A stretch of DNA of 35,274 nucleotides from CAZPUI01 sp964415525 (lineage in GTDB: Bacteria; Acidobacteriota; Holophagae; Holophagales; Holophagaceae). The position numbers were made by a program, and so were the translations under genes. The notes under the pieces are model-generated. The model did not search any database. It was not told where the DNA came from and saw only the letters and a program-made list of their open reading frames with translations. Where the stretch lies: NCBI GenBank assembly GCA_964415525.1, contig CAYQAS010000039.1:1-35274 (forward strand). Direction: 5' to 3'. Below are positions 6,377-15,061 of the stretch, one piece after another (the stretch's first letter is position 1; each line of letters opens with the position of its first letter).

Positions 6377-8545
6377 ATGCGCCCGTCCCTCCTGTTGCCC
6401 GCCCTCGTTCTTTGTACCGTCGCTTCCGCCCAGGAGCTGACGATCGAGCAGGTCGCCCACCCCGAGAAGCGGCTGATGCCCCCGTCGGTGGTAACGGTGC
6501 GTGCCTCGTGGCTGCCCGACGGCACGCTGCTGGAGACCCGCACGGAAAAGGGCGCCAATACTTTCACCCGCCTGCACCCGAAGCAGCTCAAGGCCCTGCC
6601 CTTTGATTCGAAGGACGCCGACAAGCCCAAAGAGCCCTTCTTCGCCGTGCTGCAGACGGCTGGCCTCGATGAAAAGGCCGCCAAGGAGGCCTTGGCGCGC
6701 ATCACGCTGCCCGAGAAGCCCGGTGCCTTGCTGGTGCGCAGCGGCGCCCAGCTGCTGGTGCTGGACACCGCCGCCAAGACCGCCAAGAAGCTCGGCGAGG
6801 CCAAGACCTTCGACGAAGCTTTGTTGAGTCCCAATGGCAAGCAGGTCGCCTTCCTCAAGGGCAACGACATCCACCTTCTGGATCTGGCCACCCTGACGAC
6901 AAAGCCCCTCACCACCGGCGGCAGCGACAAGCTGCTCAATGGCCGGCTCGACTGGGTGACCCAGGAGGAGGTCTACGGCCGCGGGACTTGGCGCGCCTTC
7001 TGGTGGGCGCCCGACAGCAGCCGCCTGGCCTTCCTCAGCCTGGATGTCGCAAAGGCACCGACCTTCCGCATGACGGACGACCGCTTCCATCCCCAACGCA
7101 ACGAGGACTTGAGCTATCCCAAGCCCGGTGAGCCGAACCCCGTCACCAAGCTCGGCGTGGTGGATCTCCAGGGCGCCATCACCTGGATGCAGAATCCGCA
7201 CCCCGAGGAAGAGACACTGATTGTCGATGTCACCTTCGACGCCAAGGGCAGCCTGATGGCGTGGTGGCAGAACCGCATCCAGAACTGGGCCGAGCTGCAC
7301 CGCTACGCGGGCGACAAGGCAGGGCTGGTGGTGCGGGAACACAATCCCAAGGGCTGGGTGGAGCGGCCCAAGCCGCTGCGCTGGCTCGCGGATGGCAGTT
7401 TCCTGCTCCAGAGCGAACGCACGGGCCACGAGCACCTCTATCAGATATCTGCGGATGGAAAGGCCGTGAAGGCCCTCACCAGCGGCGACTTCCAGGTGCG
7501 CCGCATCCTGTCCGTGGATGAGAAGGCCGGTCGGATCTTCATCGAGGCGAACAAGGACAACGCCATCGGCTCCGATGCCTACGTAGTGGACCTGAAGGGT
7601 CGCGCCCCCATGCGCCGCCTGACCGACGGCGGCGGCATCCACCGTGTGACCCTCGATCCCACCAACACGTGGCTCATCGACAGCTGGAGCAGCGTCCTGA
7701 GCCAGGGCCAGACGGTGCTGCGAGACACCCAGGGCAAGGTCGTCAAGGTCATCGAGGACCGCAGCGCAACTCCCGCATCCTTCCGCCGCGGCACCGTAAA
7801 ACTCGTACAGGTACCCACCCGGGACGGCTACTTGATGGATGGACTGCTGGTGCTGCCTCCGGATTTCGACCCCACCAAGAAATACCCCGTCTTCCAGACG
7901 GGCTACGCCGGTCCCGCCAGCCCCACCGTGAAGGACCGCTGGAACGGCAGCACCTGGGACCATTTCCTGGCCCAGAAGGGCTACATCGTCTGGAGCTGCG
8001 ACCCTCGCAGCGCCGCCGACAAGGGCATGGTGTTCAGCCAGACCTGCTACCGCAATCTGGGCGCCCAGGAGCTCAAGGACTACGAGGACGGCCTCACCTG
8101 GCTCGAGAAGCAGGGCTTCGCGGACATGAAGCGCGTGGCCATCGACGGCTGGAGCTACGGCGGTTTCATGGCGGCCTACTGCGCCACCAATAGCACGAAG
8201 TGGAAGGTGGCCATCGTCGGTGCGCCGGTCACGGACTACCGGCTCTACGACAGCATCTACACCGAGCGTTACATGGCCCTGCCCAGCGAGAACAAGGAGG
8301 GCTACGACGCCACCAGCGTGGTGAAGAAGGCCAAGGACACCCAGAGTTCGCTGCTCATCATGCACGGCATGATGGACGAGAACGTCCACCCGCAGAACAG
8401 CGTGATGTTCATGGACGCCCTCATGGCTTCCGGCAAGGACTTCCAGTTCGTGGCCTTCCCCGGCGCCGGTCACGGCCCCCGCGGCGCCTGGCAGAACTGG
8501 TTCCGGTTCAAGACGGTGTGGGATTTCCTGCAGCGGAAGCTGTAA
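6377..8545 (+). CDS. Secreted S9 family (DPP-IV-like) prolyl oligopeptidase
   Basis: The 722-aa serine peptidase probably trims proline- or alanine-containing peptides in the periplasm. Residues 1-19 are a Sec signal peptide ending ASAQ. The DPPIV N-terminal beta-propeller spans about 90-450, with WVTQEEVYGRGTWRAFWWAPDSSRLAF typical of family S9B. The C-terminal alpha/beta hydrolase domain follows. The catalytic triad is visible: Ser593 in GWSYGGF, Asp667 in MMDENVHP and His699 in GAGHGP. All catalytic residues are present and the length is normal for S9B enzymes. It is transcribed alone: a divergent gene lies upstream and a hairpin follows its stop. TAGAAT at 6350-6355 could be a -10 element, but no matching -35 is clear. 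Confidence 0.92.
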   Translation: MRPSLLLPALVLCTVASAQELTIEQVAHPEKRLMPPSVVTVRASWLPDGTLLETRTEKGANTFTRLHPKQLKALPFDSKDADKPKEPFFAVLQTAGLDEKAAKEALARITLPEKPGALLVRSGAQLLVLDTAAKTAKKLGEAKTFDEALLSPNGKQVAFLKGNDIHLLDLATLTTKPLTTGGSDKLLNGRLDWVTQEEVYGRGTWRAFWWAPDSSRLAFLSLDVAKAPTFRMTDDRFHPQRNEDLSYPKPGEPNPVTKLGVVDLQGAITWMQNPHPEEETLIVDVTFDAKGSLMAWWQNRIQNWAELHRYAGDKAGLVVREHNPKGWVERPKPLRWLADGSFLLQSERTGHEHLYQISADGKAVKALTSGDFQVRRILSVDEKAGRIFIEANKDNAIGSDAYVVDLKGRAPMRRLTDGGGIHRVTLDPTNTWLIDSWSSVLSQGQTVLRDTQGKVVKVIEDRSATPASFRRGTVKLVQVPTRDGYLMDGLLVLPPDFDPTKKYPVFQTGYAGPASPTVKDRWNGSTWDHFLAQKGYIVWSCDPRSAADKGMVFSQTCYRNLGAQELKDYEDGLTWLEKQGFADMKRVAIDGWSYGGFMAAYCATNSTKWKVAIVGAPVTDYRLYDSIYTERYMALPSENKEGYDATSVVKKAKDTQSSLLIMHGMMDENVHPQNSVMFMDALMASGKDFQFVAFPGAGHGPRGAWQNWFRFKTVWDFLQRKL

Positions 8546-8562
8546 GGCCGACCGAGTCCCCC

Positions 8563-8587
8563 AGAAGCCCCGCCCCGCGGGGCTTCT
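8563..8587 (+). terminator. Hairpin after the S9 peptidase gene
   Basis: A perfect 10-bp stem, AGAAGCCCCG (8563-8572) with CGGGGCTTCT (8578-8587), has a 5-nt loop. It lies 18 bases past the stop codon. There is no real T run after it, so termination would rest on stem strength. Confidence 0.55.
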
Positions 8588-8650
8588 CCGTTCTGGACTC
8601 AAGAGGCGCCCAGGCCGTGCCGTCTCCAGGTGAATTGGCCGGAGCTCTTC

Positions 8651-10228
8651 ATGTCGTTTCACCTGCGCACGCTTTCCCGCAAGATCCTGGCGGTGGCCCT
8701 GCTGCCCATCGGCCTGATCCTGCTGCTCTTCTTTGCTTTCCTCCAGCCCCAGATCAGCGCCTCCTACCTCCGGATGCGCAGCGAGAGCGTCAAGCAGGTG
8801 GTGGAAGTCGCGTGGAAGGTGGTGGAAGACCATCAAGCGCAGGTGGCCAAAGGCTTTCTCACCGAAGATCAGGCTCAATTACGCGCCCTGGAGATGGTGA
8901 AGGCCATGCGCTTCGCCGGGAAGAATTACCTCTGGATCCAAACGGATGGTCCCAAGGTCGTGATGCACCCCACCCGCCCGGACCTCAACGGCAAGCACAC
9001 CTCAGAGATGAGCGATCCTGCCCTGGTGTCACTGTTCACCAACCTCGAGAAGGCCGCCCAGCAGCCTGATGGCGGATTCCACGAGTACCAGTTCACGAAA
9101 GCCGGTGCCCAGGGGCTCTTCCCCAAGATCAGCTACATCCGCCGGTTCACGCCCTGGCGCTGGGACATCGGCGCAGGCATCTACCTGGACGACGTGCAAC
9201 GGGAGGTCCGGGTCCTGATCGGAACCCTCTTGGGGGCCATCCTTTTGCTGGGGTTCGTCGTGTTCTTCGCGGCGATGTGGCTGGCCAAGCGGATCAGCGC
9301 CCCGCTCCAGGAACTCGTGGCGGGCCTTCGCAGCAGCGACCTCACCAAGCGCATCGAGCTGAAGAGCCAGGATGAGGTGGCCGAGGCGGCAGAGGCCTTC
9401 AACGCCTATAACAGCGGCATGCGGGAGACGATCAAGAAGCTGATCGATTTCTCGGGCCGCGTCGCCTCGGGCAGCACCGAACTTGCGGCCTCCGCCCAGG
9501 AGATGGCCTCGCTGACGGAACGCATCAACCACCTCAGCTCCGGAATGAGTCAGAACGGCGAACAGGTCAGCCACGCCATGTCGGACCTCAACCGCCAGTC
9601 CAGCGTCGTCTCCGACCGCACCAAACACACCGTTGCCCTCAGCGAGGAGGCCGTGGCCGAAACCACGCGCAGCGCCCAGGTCGGCGAAACCACCGCCCGG
9701 GACATGGCCCAGATCCAGTCCGCCACGGACGACATCGTGAAGGCCGTGCAGGTCATCCAGGACATCGCCCGGCAGACGAACCTGCTCAGCCTCAACGCCG
9801 CCATTGAAGCTGCCAAGGCAAGCGTCCACGGCAAGGGCTTCGCCGTGGTGGCCGAAGAGGTCCGAAAGCTGGCGGAGCGCGCCCGCAGTGCCGCCGGGGA
9901 GATCCGTCACCATCTCGACCACACCCAGGCCGTCGTGAGCGAGGGCGCCCAGAGCGTCGGCGCCACCATCCAGAGCCTGAGCAACATCCGCACCCGCATC
10001 GAGACCATCACCCATGGCCTTCACGAAATCGGCAGCCTCGCGCACAGCCAGGGGCAGACCAGCGCCCAGGTCACCCTGCAGATGGGGGAAACCGCCCAGC
10101 AGATCATTCACAGCGCGCAGGTCGCCGATCAGCTTGCCGCCAGCGTGGGCGAGGTCACCCGCACCGCGGAAGAGCTGGCTCGGGTCGCCGAAGGCCTCCA
10201 GGCCGTGACGGGCACGTTCAAGATCTGA
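8651..10228 (+). CDS. Methyl-accepting chemotaxis protein with single Cache sensor
   Basis: The 525-aa transmembrane chemoreceptor has TM1 at about residues 13-33. A periplasmic single Cache (sCache_2) domain follows (35-185), with the family motif KNYLWIQTDGPKVVMHP and a later PWRWDIGAGIYLDDV. TM2 is at about 193-218, then a HAMP domain, then a long MCP signalling coiled coil. The hairpin tip contains QTNLLSLNAAIEAA and GFAVVAEEVRKLAERA, which contact CheA and CheW. sCache_2 domains often bind small carboxylates, but the ligand is not readable here. There is no C-terminal CheR/CheB-docking pentapeptide, as the protein ends TGTFKI. The ATG at 8651 is preferred over GTG 8630 because GGAG lies seven bases before it. 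No che genes are in the window. Confidence 0.92.
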   Translation: MSFHLRTLSRKILAVALLPIGLILLLFFAFLQPQISASYLRMRSESVKQVVEVAWKVVEDHQAQVAKGFLTEDQAQLRALEMVKAMRFAGKNYLWIQTDGPKVVMHPTRPDLNGKHTSEMSDPALVSLFTNLEKAAQQPDGGFHEYQFTKAGAQGLFPKISYIRRFTPWRWDIGAGIYLDDVQREVRVLIGTLLGAILLLGFVVFFAAMWLAKRISAPLQELVAGLRSSDLTKRIELKSQDEVAEAAEAFNAYNSGMRETIKKLIDFSGRVASGSTELAASAQEMASLTERINHLSSGMSQNGEQVSHAMSDLNRQSSVVSDRTKHTVALSEEAVAETTRSAQVGETTARDMAQIQSATDDIVKAVQVIQDIARQTNLLSLNAAIEAAKASVHGKGFAVVAEEVRKLAERARSAAGEIRHHLDHTQAVVSEGAQSVGATIQSLSNIRTRIETITHGLHEIGSLAHSQGQTSAQVTLQMGETAQQIIHSAQVADQLAASVGEVTRTAEELARVAEGLQAVTGTFKI

Positions 10229-10360
10229 CACAAAATGCTTCTCTGCGGGTTGCGCACCCGAGCAAGTGAGCACATGCCCTGCTGAACCCGCACTCACGGA
10301 TGGCCATCTTCTCCCGCCCCTGGACGCTCGGGATCCTGAGGCCGGAGACTGAAACCATGA

Positions 10361-10465
10361 ACCCTTCGGGCCTCACCCGATGGCGGCGAGCTGGTGCTGC
10401 CCAGTGGGCGCATCCCCGTGAGTTCACGCAGCTTGGACGAGATCCGTGGGGCGATCGGGCTCTGA
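10361..10465 (+). pseudogene. Remnant C-terminus of a LytTR response regulator
   Basis: One frame here reads TLRASPDGGELVLPSGR, then IPVSSRSLDEIRGAIGL and a TGA stop at 10463-10465. This matches the C-terminal end of the intact LytTR regulator encoded at 20034-20717, which reads EDELVLPSGRLAISRRRMEE and VRKALGL. The frame is closed by TGA at 10358-10360. No start codon, receiver domain or rest of the DNA-binding domain can be found upstream. It is therefore a decayed or truncated gene fragment, not a small gene. It sits about 1.7 kb before the tandem LytS kinases, which lack an adjacent response regulator. Confidence 0.65.
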
Positions 10466-10646
10466 AAGGTAAAAGCCGTTCAAGGCCCCCGAATGCATGA
10501 ACTCCGGATCAATCCAGATGCCACCCAGGGCGCATCTCCCATCCTTTCCTAGTCGCCTCTTTGCAAATCAATCAATTACGCCCACCCATCCGGGCTGACA
10601 TTCCCTTGGTTGAATGTGAGAATCAAGCTTCCCCCCGGAGTTCACG
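10466..10646 (+). promoter_or_regulatory. Leader region of the HEAT-repeat gene with an inverted repeat
   Basis: This AT-richer stretch precedes the HEAT-repeat gene. It contains the inverted repeat ACATTC (10598-10603) and GAATGT (10612-10617) with an 8-base spacer, which could be an operator or small hairpin. TTGCAA at 10561-10566 resembles a -35 element, but no good -10 follows. A GGAG Shine-Dalgarno precedes the gene start at 10647. The wider gene-free region 10229-10646 also holds the regulator remnant and a weak CGGGT/ACCCG hairpin (10246-10260) after the chemoreceptor gene. Confidence 0.35.
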
Positions 10647-12071
10647 ATGGCCGCACTCATGGATGTCGCATCCTGCCTATTCCACGCCTACCGCGCCTAT
10701 CAGCTCTATACCTTCCGCTCCCCCGACTGCCGAAAAGCCCTGGAGAACGTGAGTGCGGCCGTCACCAGCCGCCGAGCGCCGGTGGTGCTGGAAGTACGCG
10801 GAGACCGAATCCGGGAGGACCGGATGCCTCTCTCAGGGGATGAGGTGGCCCTGGTGGCTCGCCTACTCGCCAAGCATGAACTTCCGGGCATCCAGTTCTT
10901 CCCGGGGGTGGGGTTCAAGCAGGTGGCAGAGCTCCTGGTGCTGCTGGACACCCACCCCCTGAAACTGAAGCCTCAAGGGGGATTGAAGGGAATGCTGGAG
11001 CAGGGGCTCGTTTCGAACGTCACCCTTCCCGGCGCCAACGCGCCGGTACCCGCCTCAGGCGCTGCCGCCCCAGAGATGACCGAGCTCGCCCCTCTGGCAC
11101 CGCCCCAACCCCTCGCCCCGCCCCCGATGGCCAAGCCACGCGAACCCGAGCCGATTCCCCATGTGGAGCCGGAACACTTCCTGGAGGCCTCCTGGGAAGA
11201 CCAGCCCACGGGCATCTTCGTGGACTTCTTCCAGCAGGCCTTCGCCGGCAGTCACCTGGAGCTCTTCTTCCGAAGCATGGAGCGATTGCTCCTGTTGCTG
11301 TCCTCGTCGGACACCGCCGAGCGGGCCAAGGGATTGAGCGGCTTCAAGGCCATGGGCGCGAGCCTCGCGGAGGGCACCGTGCCCCTCCTGCCCACGGGCA
11401 TCCTGCCGTATCTCGCCGACCGCCTCCTCGATGCCAGTGAGCGCGAAACCCATGCCCCGCTCCAGGAGGGCTTCCTGGATGTCTTCAGCGCCCTGTTCTC
11501 CGGCCTTGCCGTGCAGGGCGATCAGGCCAGTGCCGCCGATCTTCTGGGCCGGATGGACGGCCGCAATCCCGACCTGCACCGCCTTCTGGCCCGCCGTTCT
11601 GCGACCTTCCAGCCCTTGGTGGCCTGCCTCCATCGCGAAGGGCGTACGGCCCTGGAAGACAAGGTCGTTCCGGCCTGCCATCTGCTCGGCCCGGAAGCCA
11701 ACACCCAGGCCGTGAAGCAGCTGGGAGATGAGCCCATGCGCACCAACCGGCTGCACCTGCTGGAGCTCCTCAAGGCCCTGGGTCCCTATGCCCTGCCCGC
11801 CCTGCGCGCCCACCTCGGCGTCGGTCCCTGGTACCTCACCCGCAACCTGACCTTGTTGATGGGTGAGTTGCGGGATCCCGCCCTCTACGAGGAGCTGAAG
11901 CCCCTCGCGAGCCACGCCGATCCCCGGGTTCGCCGCGCGGCCGCCCACGCCCTCATCCTCAGCGACTACGCCCGCGCCGAGGTCGAGGTGCCAACTCTCT
12001 ACGCACAGGCTGAGCTCACCCTCCAACAGGAGATCCAAAACCTGCTGGCCAGGCTCGCCCCGGTGAGCTGA
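10647..12071 (+). CDS. HEAT-repeat protein of unknown role
   Basis: The 474-aa protein has no signal peptide. An N-terminal domain (about 1-110) is unrecognised. A proline/alanine-rich linker (about 128-175) follows. The C-terminal half is all-helical, with HEAT-like repeats clearest at the end: LELLKALGPYALPALRAHL, then a repeat with LMGELRDPALYEELKPL, then ASHADPRVRRAAAHALIL. Such alpha-solenoids are protein-binding scaffolds. The start ATG has CCGGAG upstream. It is followed after 127 bases by the first LytS-type kinase on the same strand, so a shared signalling role is possible but unproven. Similar proteins with an N-terminal domain plus HEAT repeats occur near signalling genes in other bacteria. 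I cannot assign a partner. Confidence 0.75.
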   Translation: MAALMDVASCLFHAYRAYQLYTFRSPDCRKALENVSAAVTSRRAPVVLEVRGDRIREDRMPLSGDEVALVARLLAKHELPGIQFFPGVGFKQVAELLVLLDTHPLKLKPQGGLKGMLEQGLVSNVTLPGANAPVPASGAAAPEMTELAPLAPPQPLAPPPMAKPREPEPIPHVEPEHFLEASWEDQPTGIFVDFFQQAFAGSHLELFFRSMERLLLLLSSSDTAERAKGLSGFKAMGASLAEGTVPLLPTGILPYLADRLLDASERETHAPLQEGFLDVFSALFSGLAVQGDQASAADLLGRMDGRNPDLHRLLARRSATFQPLVACLHREGRTALEDKVVPACHLLGPEANTQAVKQLGDEPMRTNRLHLLELLKALGPYALPALRAHLGVGPWYLTRNLTLLMGELRDPALYEELKPLASHADPRVRRAAAHALILSDYARAEVEVPTLYAQAELTLQQEIQNLLARLAPVS

Positions 12072-12198
12072 ACCACCGCCAAAGCCCCGCCGCTCACGCA
12101 GCTCCCCCCGCCGTTCAAGCCGGACTCCTGCCGCTCGAGACCCGAGTGCTCCCGTCACATCTCCTCGGGGCGATGCTGGAGGATGCAGGAGCCCGGAC

Positions 12199-13365
12199 AT
12201 GGCGTTGAATCGCATCAAGCAGGAGTGGAAGGACATCATGGGTCTGATGGTGGAGCCAGCACCCAGCCTGGCGCAGCTGCCCCCCTTTCCCATACCACCA
12301 CTCCCACGAAGTGCCCATGAGCCCGTGTCGCCACGTCTCGTAACCGGGCTCGCACTGGCGGTGCTGGTCTTCCAGCTGATCGACCTGCTCCCCTCCGCCT
12401 GGACGCGCCCGGCCTTCGATCACATGGGCTGCCTGCTAGCCCCCGTCTTCCTCTGGGTGACCATCCACCTTGCCACCTATGGCCTGCGCGATCTGGGAGA
12501 AGGCTGGCGGCGCTGGGCGCGGCTCGCGGCGCTCGCCCTCACCCTTGCGACCGTAATCCCGCTTTCGCAAAGCACCCTGGATCGCATCCGCGAAAGCGGT
12601 GCCCAGGCCTTCGAGGAGGCGTACCGGGACTCTCGCGGCTGGAAGGCTTCGGACCTCACGCCAGCGTCCCAGCCTCACAAGGCCAGCCCTCCCCCATCCG
12701 CCTGGGACCGGACCGTGCCATATCTCCTGGCCGGCCCCCTTATGCTCGTCTTCCACCGCCTCGCCCGGCATCGCGAGGAAGCGGACCGCCAGCGTGCCCG
12801 GGCGGAGGCCCTGCGGGATCAGACGCTTCGCGCGAAGCTGGCGCCCCACTTCATCTTCAACACCCTGAACACGCTCCACGCCCAGATCGAGGCGGATCCG
12901 CGCGCGGCCCAGGCCACCGCCGAGCATCTGGCGCATCTCTTCCGTCAGGTGGTGCAGGTGGCCGACCACCCCACCATCCCGCTTCGCCAGGAACTGTCTT
13001 TCGTGGAGGCCTACCTCGCCATCGAACAGGCCCGCCTCGGAAATCGCCTCCATACCCTGATCGATGTCCCTGAAGACCTGGAGGACACCCCGGTCCCTCC
13101 CCTCGCCCTTCAGGTGCTGGTGGAGAATGCCGTGAAACACGGAATCGCGCCCACGGAGTCCGGCGGCACCGTGCGCATCCAGGCCCGGAAGCTGGGCAGC
13201 ACCCTTCAGCTCTGCGTGACGGATTCAGGCAATGGCATGGGCGCCGAGCCCGGCACCGGCACGGCCTTGGATACGCTGCGACAGCGGTTGGCAAAACCGG
13301 GTGACCTCTCCCTGCTGCAGACGAGTGAAGGCTTCCGGGCGTGCTTTGTGTGGAGACAAGAATGA
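12199..13365 (+). CDS. LytS/YehU-type membrane sensor histidine kinase (copy 1)
   Basis: The 388-aa protein has several N-terminal membrane helices (about residues 48-66, 76-95, 103-121 and 172-188). A coiled stretch leads to the His_kinase domain of the LytS family. The phosphoacceptor is His217 in APHFIFNTLNTL. The conserved VEAYLAIEQARLGNRL segment and the ATP-binding N box LVENAVKHG follow, with a G box around GNGMGAEPGTGTAL. Such kinases phosphorylate LytTR-type response regulators. The input domain is short and unrecognised. The start ATG has AGGAG at good distance. The stop overlaps the ATG of the second kinase (ATGA). The catalytic half is closely similar to the second kinase, including a 40-base identical DNA stretch. 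Confidence 0.88.
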   Translation: MALNRIKQEWKDIMGLMVEPAPSLAQLPPFPIPPLPRSAHEPVSPRLVTGLALAVLVFQLIDLLPSAWTRPAFDHMGCLLAPVFLWVTIHLATYGLRDLGEGWRRWARLAALALTLATVIPLSQSTLDRIRESGAQAFEEAYRDSRGWKASDLTPASQPHKASPPPSAWDRTVPYLLAGPLMLVFHRLARHREEADRQRARAEALRDQTLRAKLAPHFIFNTLNTLHAQIEADPRAAQATAEHLAHLFRQVVQVADHPTIPLRQELSFVEAYLAIEQARLGNRLHTLIDVPEDLEDTPVPPLALQVLVENAVKHGIAPTESGGTVRIQARKLGSTLQLCVTDSGNGMGAEPGTGTALDTLRQRLAKPGDLSLLQTSEGFRACFVWRQE

Positions 13366-14366
13366 AGCGCCATGGGTTCCCCCTGGTGGTCCTTGTCGGC
13401 TCGTTCCTCGCGGTGGGGCTGCTGGAGCGTCCTCGGACAGGGATTGGACTTGTCCTGGTGCTCGCAGGTCTCATCCCCTGCGTCGTTCTCTGGTATCGCA
13501 CCCAACGGGGCAGAGAATCCCGATCAATGCTGGGACGCCTGGCAGAGGCAGCGAGCGTAGTCGCCCTGCTGCTCGCAGGCCCCCATGCCGTGCTGGCCAT
13601 GGGCAGTTTCGGCTACGGTTTCGGCGCGGGCATGGCCCAGGTCGAAAGGGACAAAGCGAGGCTTCCTCCCAAGCCAACACGGCCCGACCCCTTCGCACCC
13701 ACCACCCCTGTCGGAGCCATCCTGCTGAACCTTTTGCGGGGCGTCGTACTGGTCGGCTTCACGGCGGAGTTGATGCGCCGGGTCCGAAGGCAGGAGCGTC
13801 GAGCCCTGGAAGCCAGGGATCAGGCCCTTCGCGCTCGCCTCGCGCCCCACTTCATCTTCAACACCCTGAACACCCTCAAGGCCCAAATCGAGCGCGACCC
13901 CACCGCCGCCTCCGCCACCACGGATCGACTTGCGGCCCTCTTCCGCCAGGTCGTTCAGGTCTCCGACCAACCCACCATCCCGTTGCGACAGGAACTGTCT
14001 TTCGTGGAGGCCTACCTCGCCATCGAACGCATGCGCCTCGGCGACCGGTTGCGCGTGGAGGTCAACGTGCCCGAAAGCCTGGAGGATCACCCCGTGCCGC
14101 CCCTCGCCCTTCAGGTGCTGGTTGAGAACGCGGTGAAGCACGGCGTAGCACCCATGGAAACCGGCGGCACTGTGTGCATCGAGGGCCGATTCGCCGATGG
14201 CGGTCTTTGTCTCACCGTTACAGATACAGGCCGCGGTCTCCAGACCGAATCTGGAACCGGCACAGCCCTGGAGACCCTGCGACAGCGGCTGGCGCATCCG
14301 GGCGACCTGACCCTGGAGCCGACACCGGAAGGCTTCCGTGCTGGCTTCCGCTGGAGACAGTCATGA
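13362..14366 (+). CDS. LytS/YehU-type membrane sensor histidine kinase (copy 2)
   Basis: The 334-aa paralogue of the preceding kinase has predicted membrane helices at about residues 7-21, 27-44, 62-84 and 119-136, which differ from copy 1. The His_kinase/HATPase part is almost the same, with His163 in APHFIFNTLNTL, VEAYLAIERMRLGDRL, LVENAVKHG and GTGTALETLRQRLA. The ATG at 13362 overlaps the previous stop and has GGAGA six bases upstream. A GTG 21 bases earlier is less likely. Different sensor parts on near-identical kinase parts suggest duplication, then divergence of input or gene conversion of the catalytic half. Its own stop again overlaps an ATG, but the following frame is only 25 codons. 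No intact response regulator lies next to it. Confidence 0.87.
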   Translation: MKRHGFPLVVLVGSFLAVGLLERPRTGIGLVLVLAGLIPCVVLWYRTQRGRESRSMLGRLAEAASVVALLLAGPHAVLAMGSFGYGFGAGMAQVERDKARLPPKPTRPDPFAPTTPVGAILLNLLRGVVLVGFTAELMRRVRRQERRALEARDQALRARLAPHFIFNTLNTLKAQIERDPTAASATTDRLAALFRQVVQVSDQPTIPLRQELSFVEAYLAIERMRLGDRLRVEVNVPESLEDHPVPPLALQVLVENAVKHGVAPMETGGTVCIEGRFADGGLCLTVTDTGRGLQTESGTGTALETLRQRLAHPGDLTLEPTPEGFRAGFRWRQS

Positions 14367-14634
14367 CCGACTTGCAGGCCATCTCCCCCTACGGCGGATC
14401 CCTGGGGCACACCGCTCACTCCCCAGCTCGCGTTCTTTGATCGCAAGGGCGGGCACCGGTGGATGCTGCCCTGGCCTACCGAAAGGCCCACACCCAGCTG
14501 GTCGATGCCGAGGACGCCGCCCCGGGTGCGGCCCTCTTCCCACTTTCTGCGGAATGCCTCCAGTCGTGGCGGACATCGGCATGCCACCGATCGAAGGTGG
14601 GATGATGACACCGGTCACAGGTTGCCAATGTCCC
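14363..14634 (+). other. Gene-free stretch after the second kinase; possible lost third gene
   Basis: The ATGA overlap at 14363 would start a third gene, but the frame stops after 25 codons (MTDLQAISPYGG and onwards, stop at 14438-14440). Other frames up to about 14605 are open but resemble no family I know. LytS-type kinases are normally followed by their response regulator, so this may be the scar of a deleted or degraded gene. Nothing here has detectable response-regulator sequence, so that remains a guess. I see no RNA gene or terminator. Confidence 0.35.
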
Positions 14635-14668
14635 TTGCGGTGTTCTAGTCAACTAATACATTGGTAGT
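14635..14668 (+). promoter_or_regulatory. Putative promoter/operator of the GntR-slipin operon
   Basis: TTGCGG (14635-14640) and TACATT (14657-14662) are spaced by 16 bases, a plausible -35/-10 pair. The pair overlaps a dyad ACTA...TAGT within ACTAATACATTGGTAGT (14652-14668), suitable for autorepression by the YtrA-like product. The predicted transcript start lies within a few bases of the GTG start codon at 14672, and no Shine-Dalgarno is present, so the first message may be leaderless. Confidence 0.4.
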
Positions 14669-14671
14669 GCC

Positions 14672-15052
14672 GTGCCCACCTTCGCCTTCACCCTCGACAC
14701 CGCCTCCGGCATTCCGGCTTACCGGCAGATCATGGATCAGGTCCATGGCGCCATCGCCGCCGGGAGCCTGGCGGCTGGGAACCAGCTGCCCACCGTGCGG
14801 GCGCTGGCGGTGGACCTCGCCATCAACCCGAACACGGTGATCCGTGCCTACCGGGAGTTGGAGATCCGCGGGGTGCTGACCACGCAGCAGGGCATCGGCA
14901 CCTTCGTGGCCAAACGCAAGGTGAGCCGCGACTCCGCCGCACGCCAGGCCCGCTTGAGCCGGCTGGTGGCGGATCTGATGGCCAAGGCGGGAGCGGAAGG
15001 GTTTACCGCAGAAGAAGTGCTGGCGCGCCTGAACGAGCAGCTGAACCCCTGA
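14672..15052 (+). CDS. GntR family (YtrA-like) transcriptional regulator
   Basis: The 126-aa protein is the size of the YtrA subfamily: a winged helix plus a short C-terminal dimerisation tail and no large effector domain. The DNA-binding domain includes SGIPAYRQIMDQVHGAIAAG and LPTVRALAVDLAINPNTVIRAYRELE, which is the recognition helix region. TTQQGIGTFVA follows as the wing. It starts at GTG 14672 because this gives the canonical N-terminus. No Shine-Dalgarno is visible. It stops nine bases before the slipin gene, an arrangement in which YtrA-type repressors control the following membrane protein genes. Repression of its own operon is inferred from family behaviour and the overlapping dyad. 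Confidence 0.9.
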   Translation: MPTFAFTLDTASGIPAYRQIMDQVHGAIAAGSLAAGNQLPTVRALAVDLAINPNTVIRAYRELEIRGVLTTQQGIGTFVAKRKVSRDSAARQARLSRLVADLMAKAGAEGFTAEEVLARLNEQLNP

Positions 15053-15061
15053 GGAGTTCCC

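Noticed and set aside
6269..8878. 869-codon open frame antisense to the S9 peptidase
   Set aside because: The sense strand encodes a complete peptidase with its catalytic triad. The antisense product has no recognisable domain.
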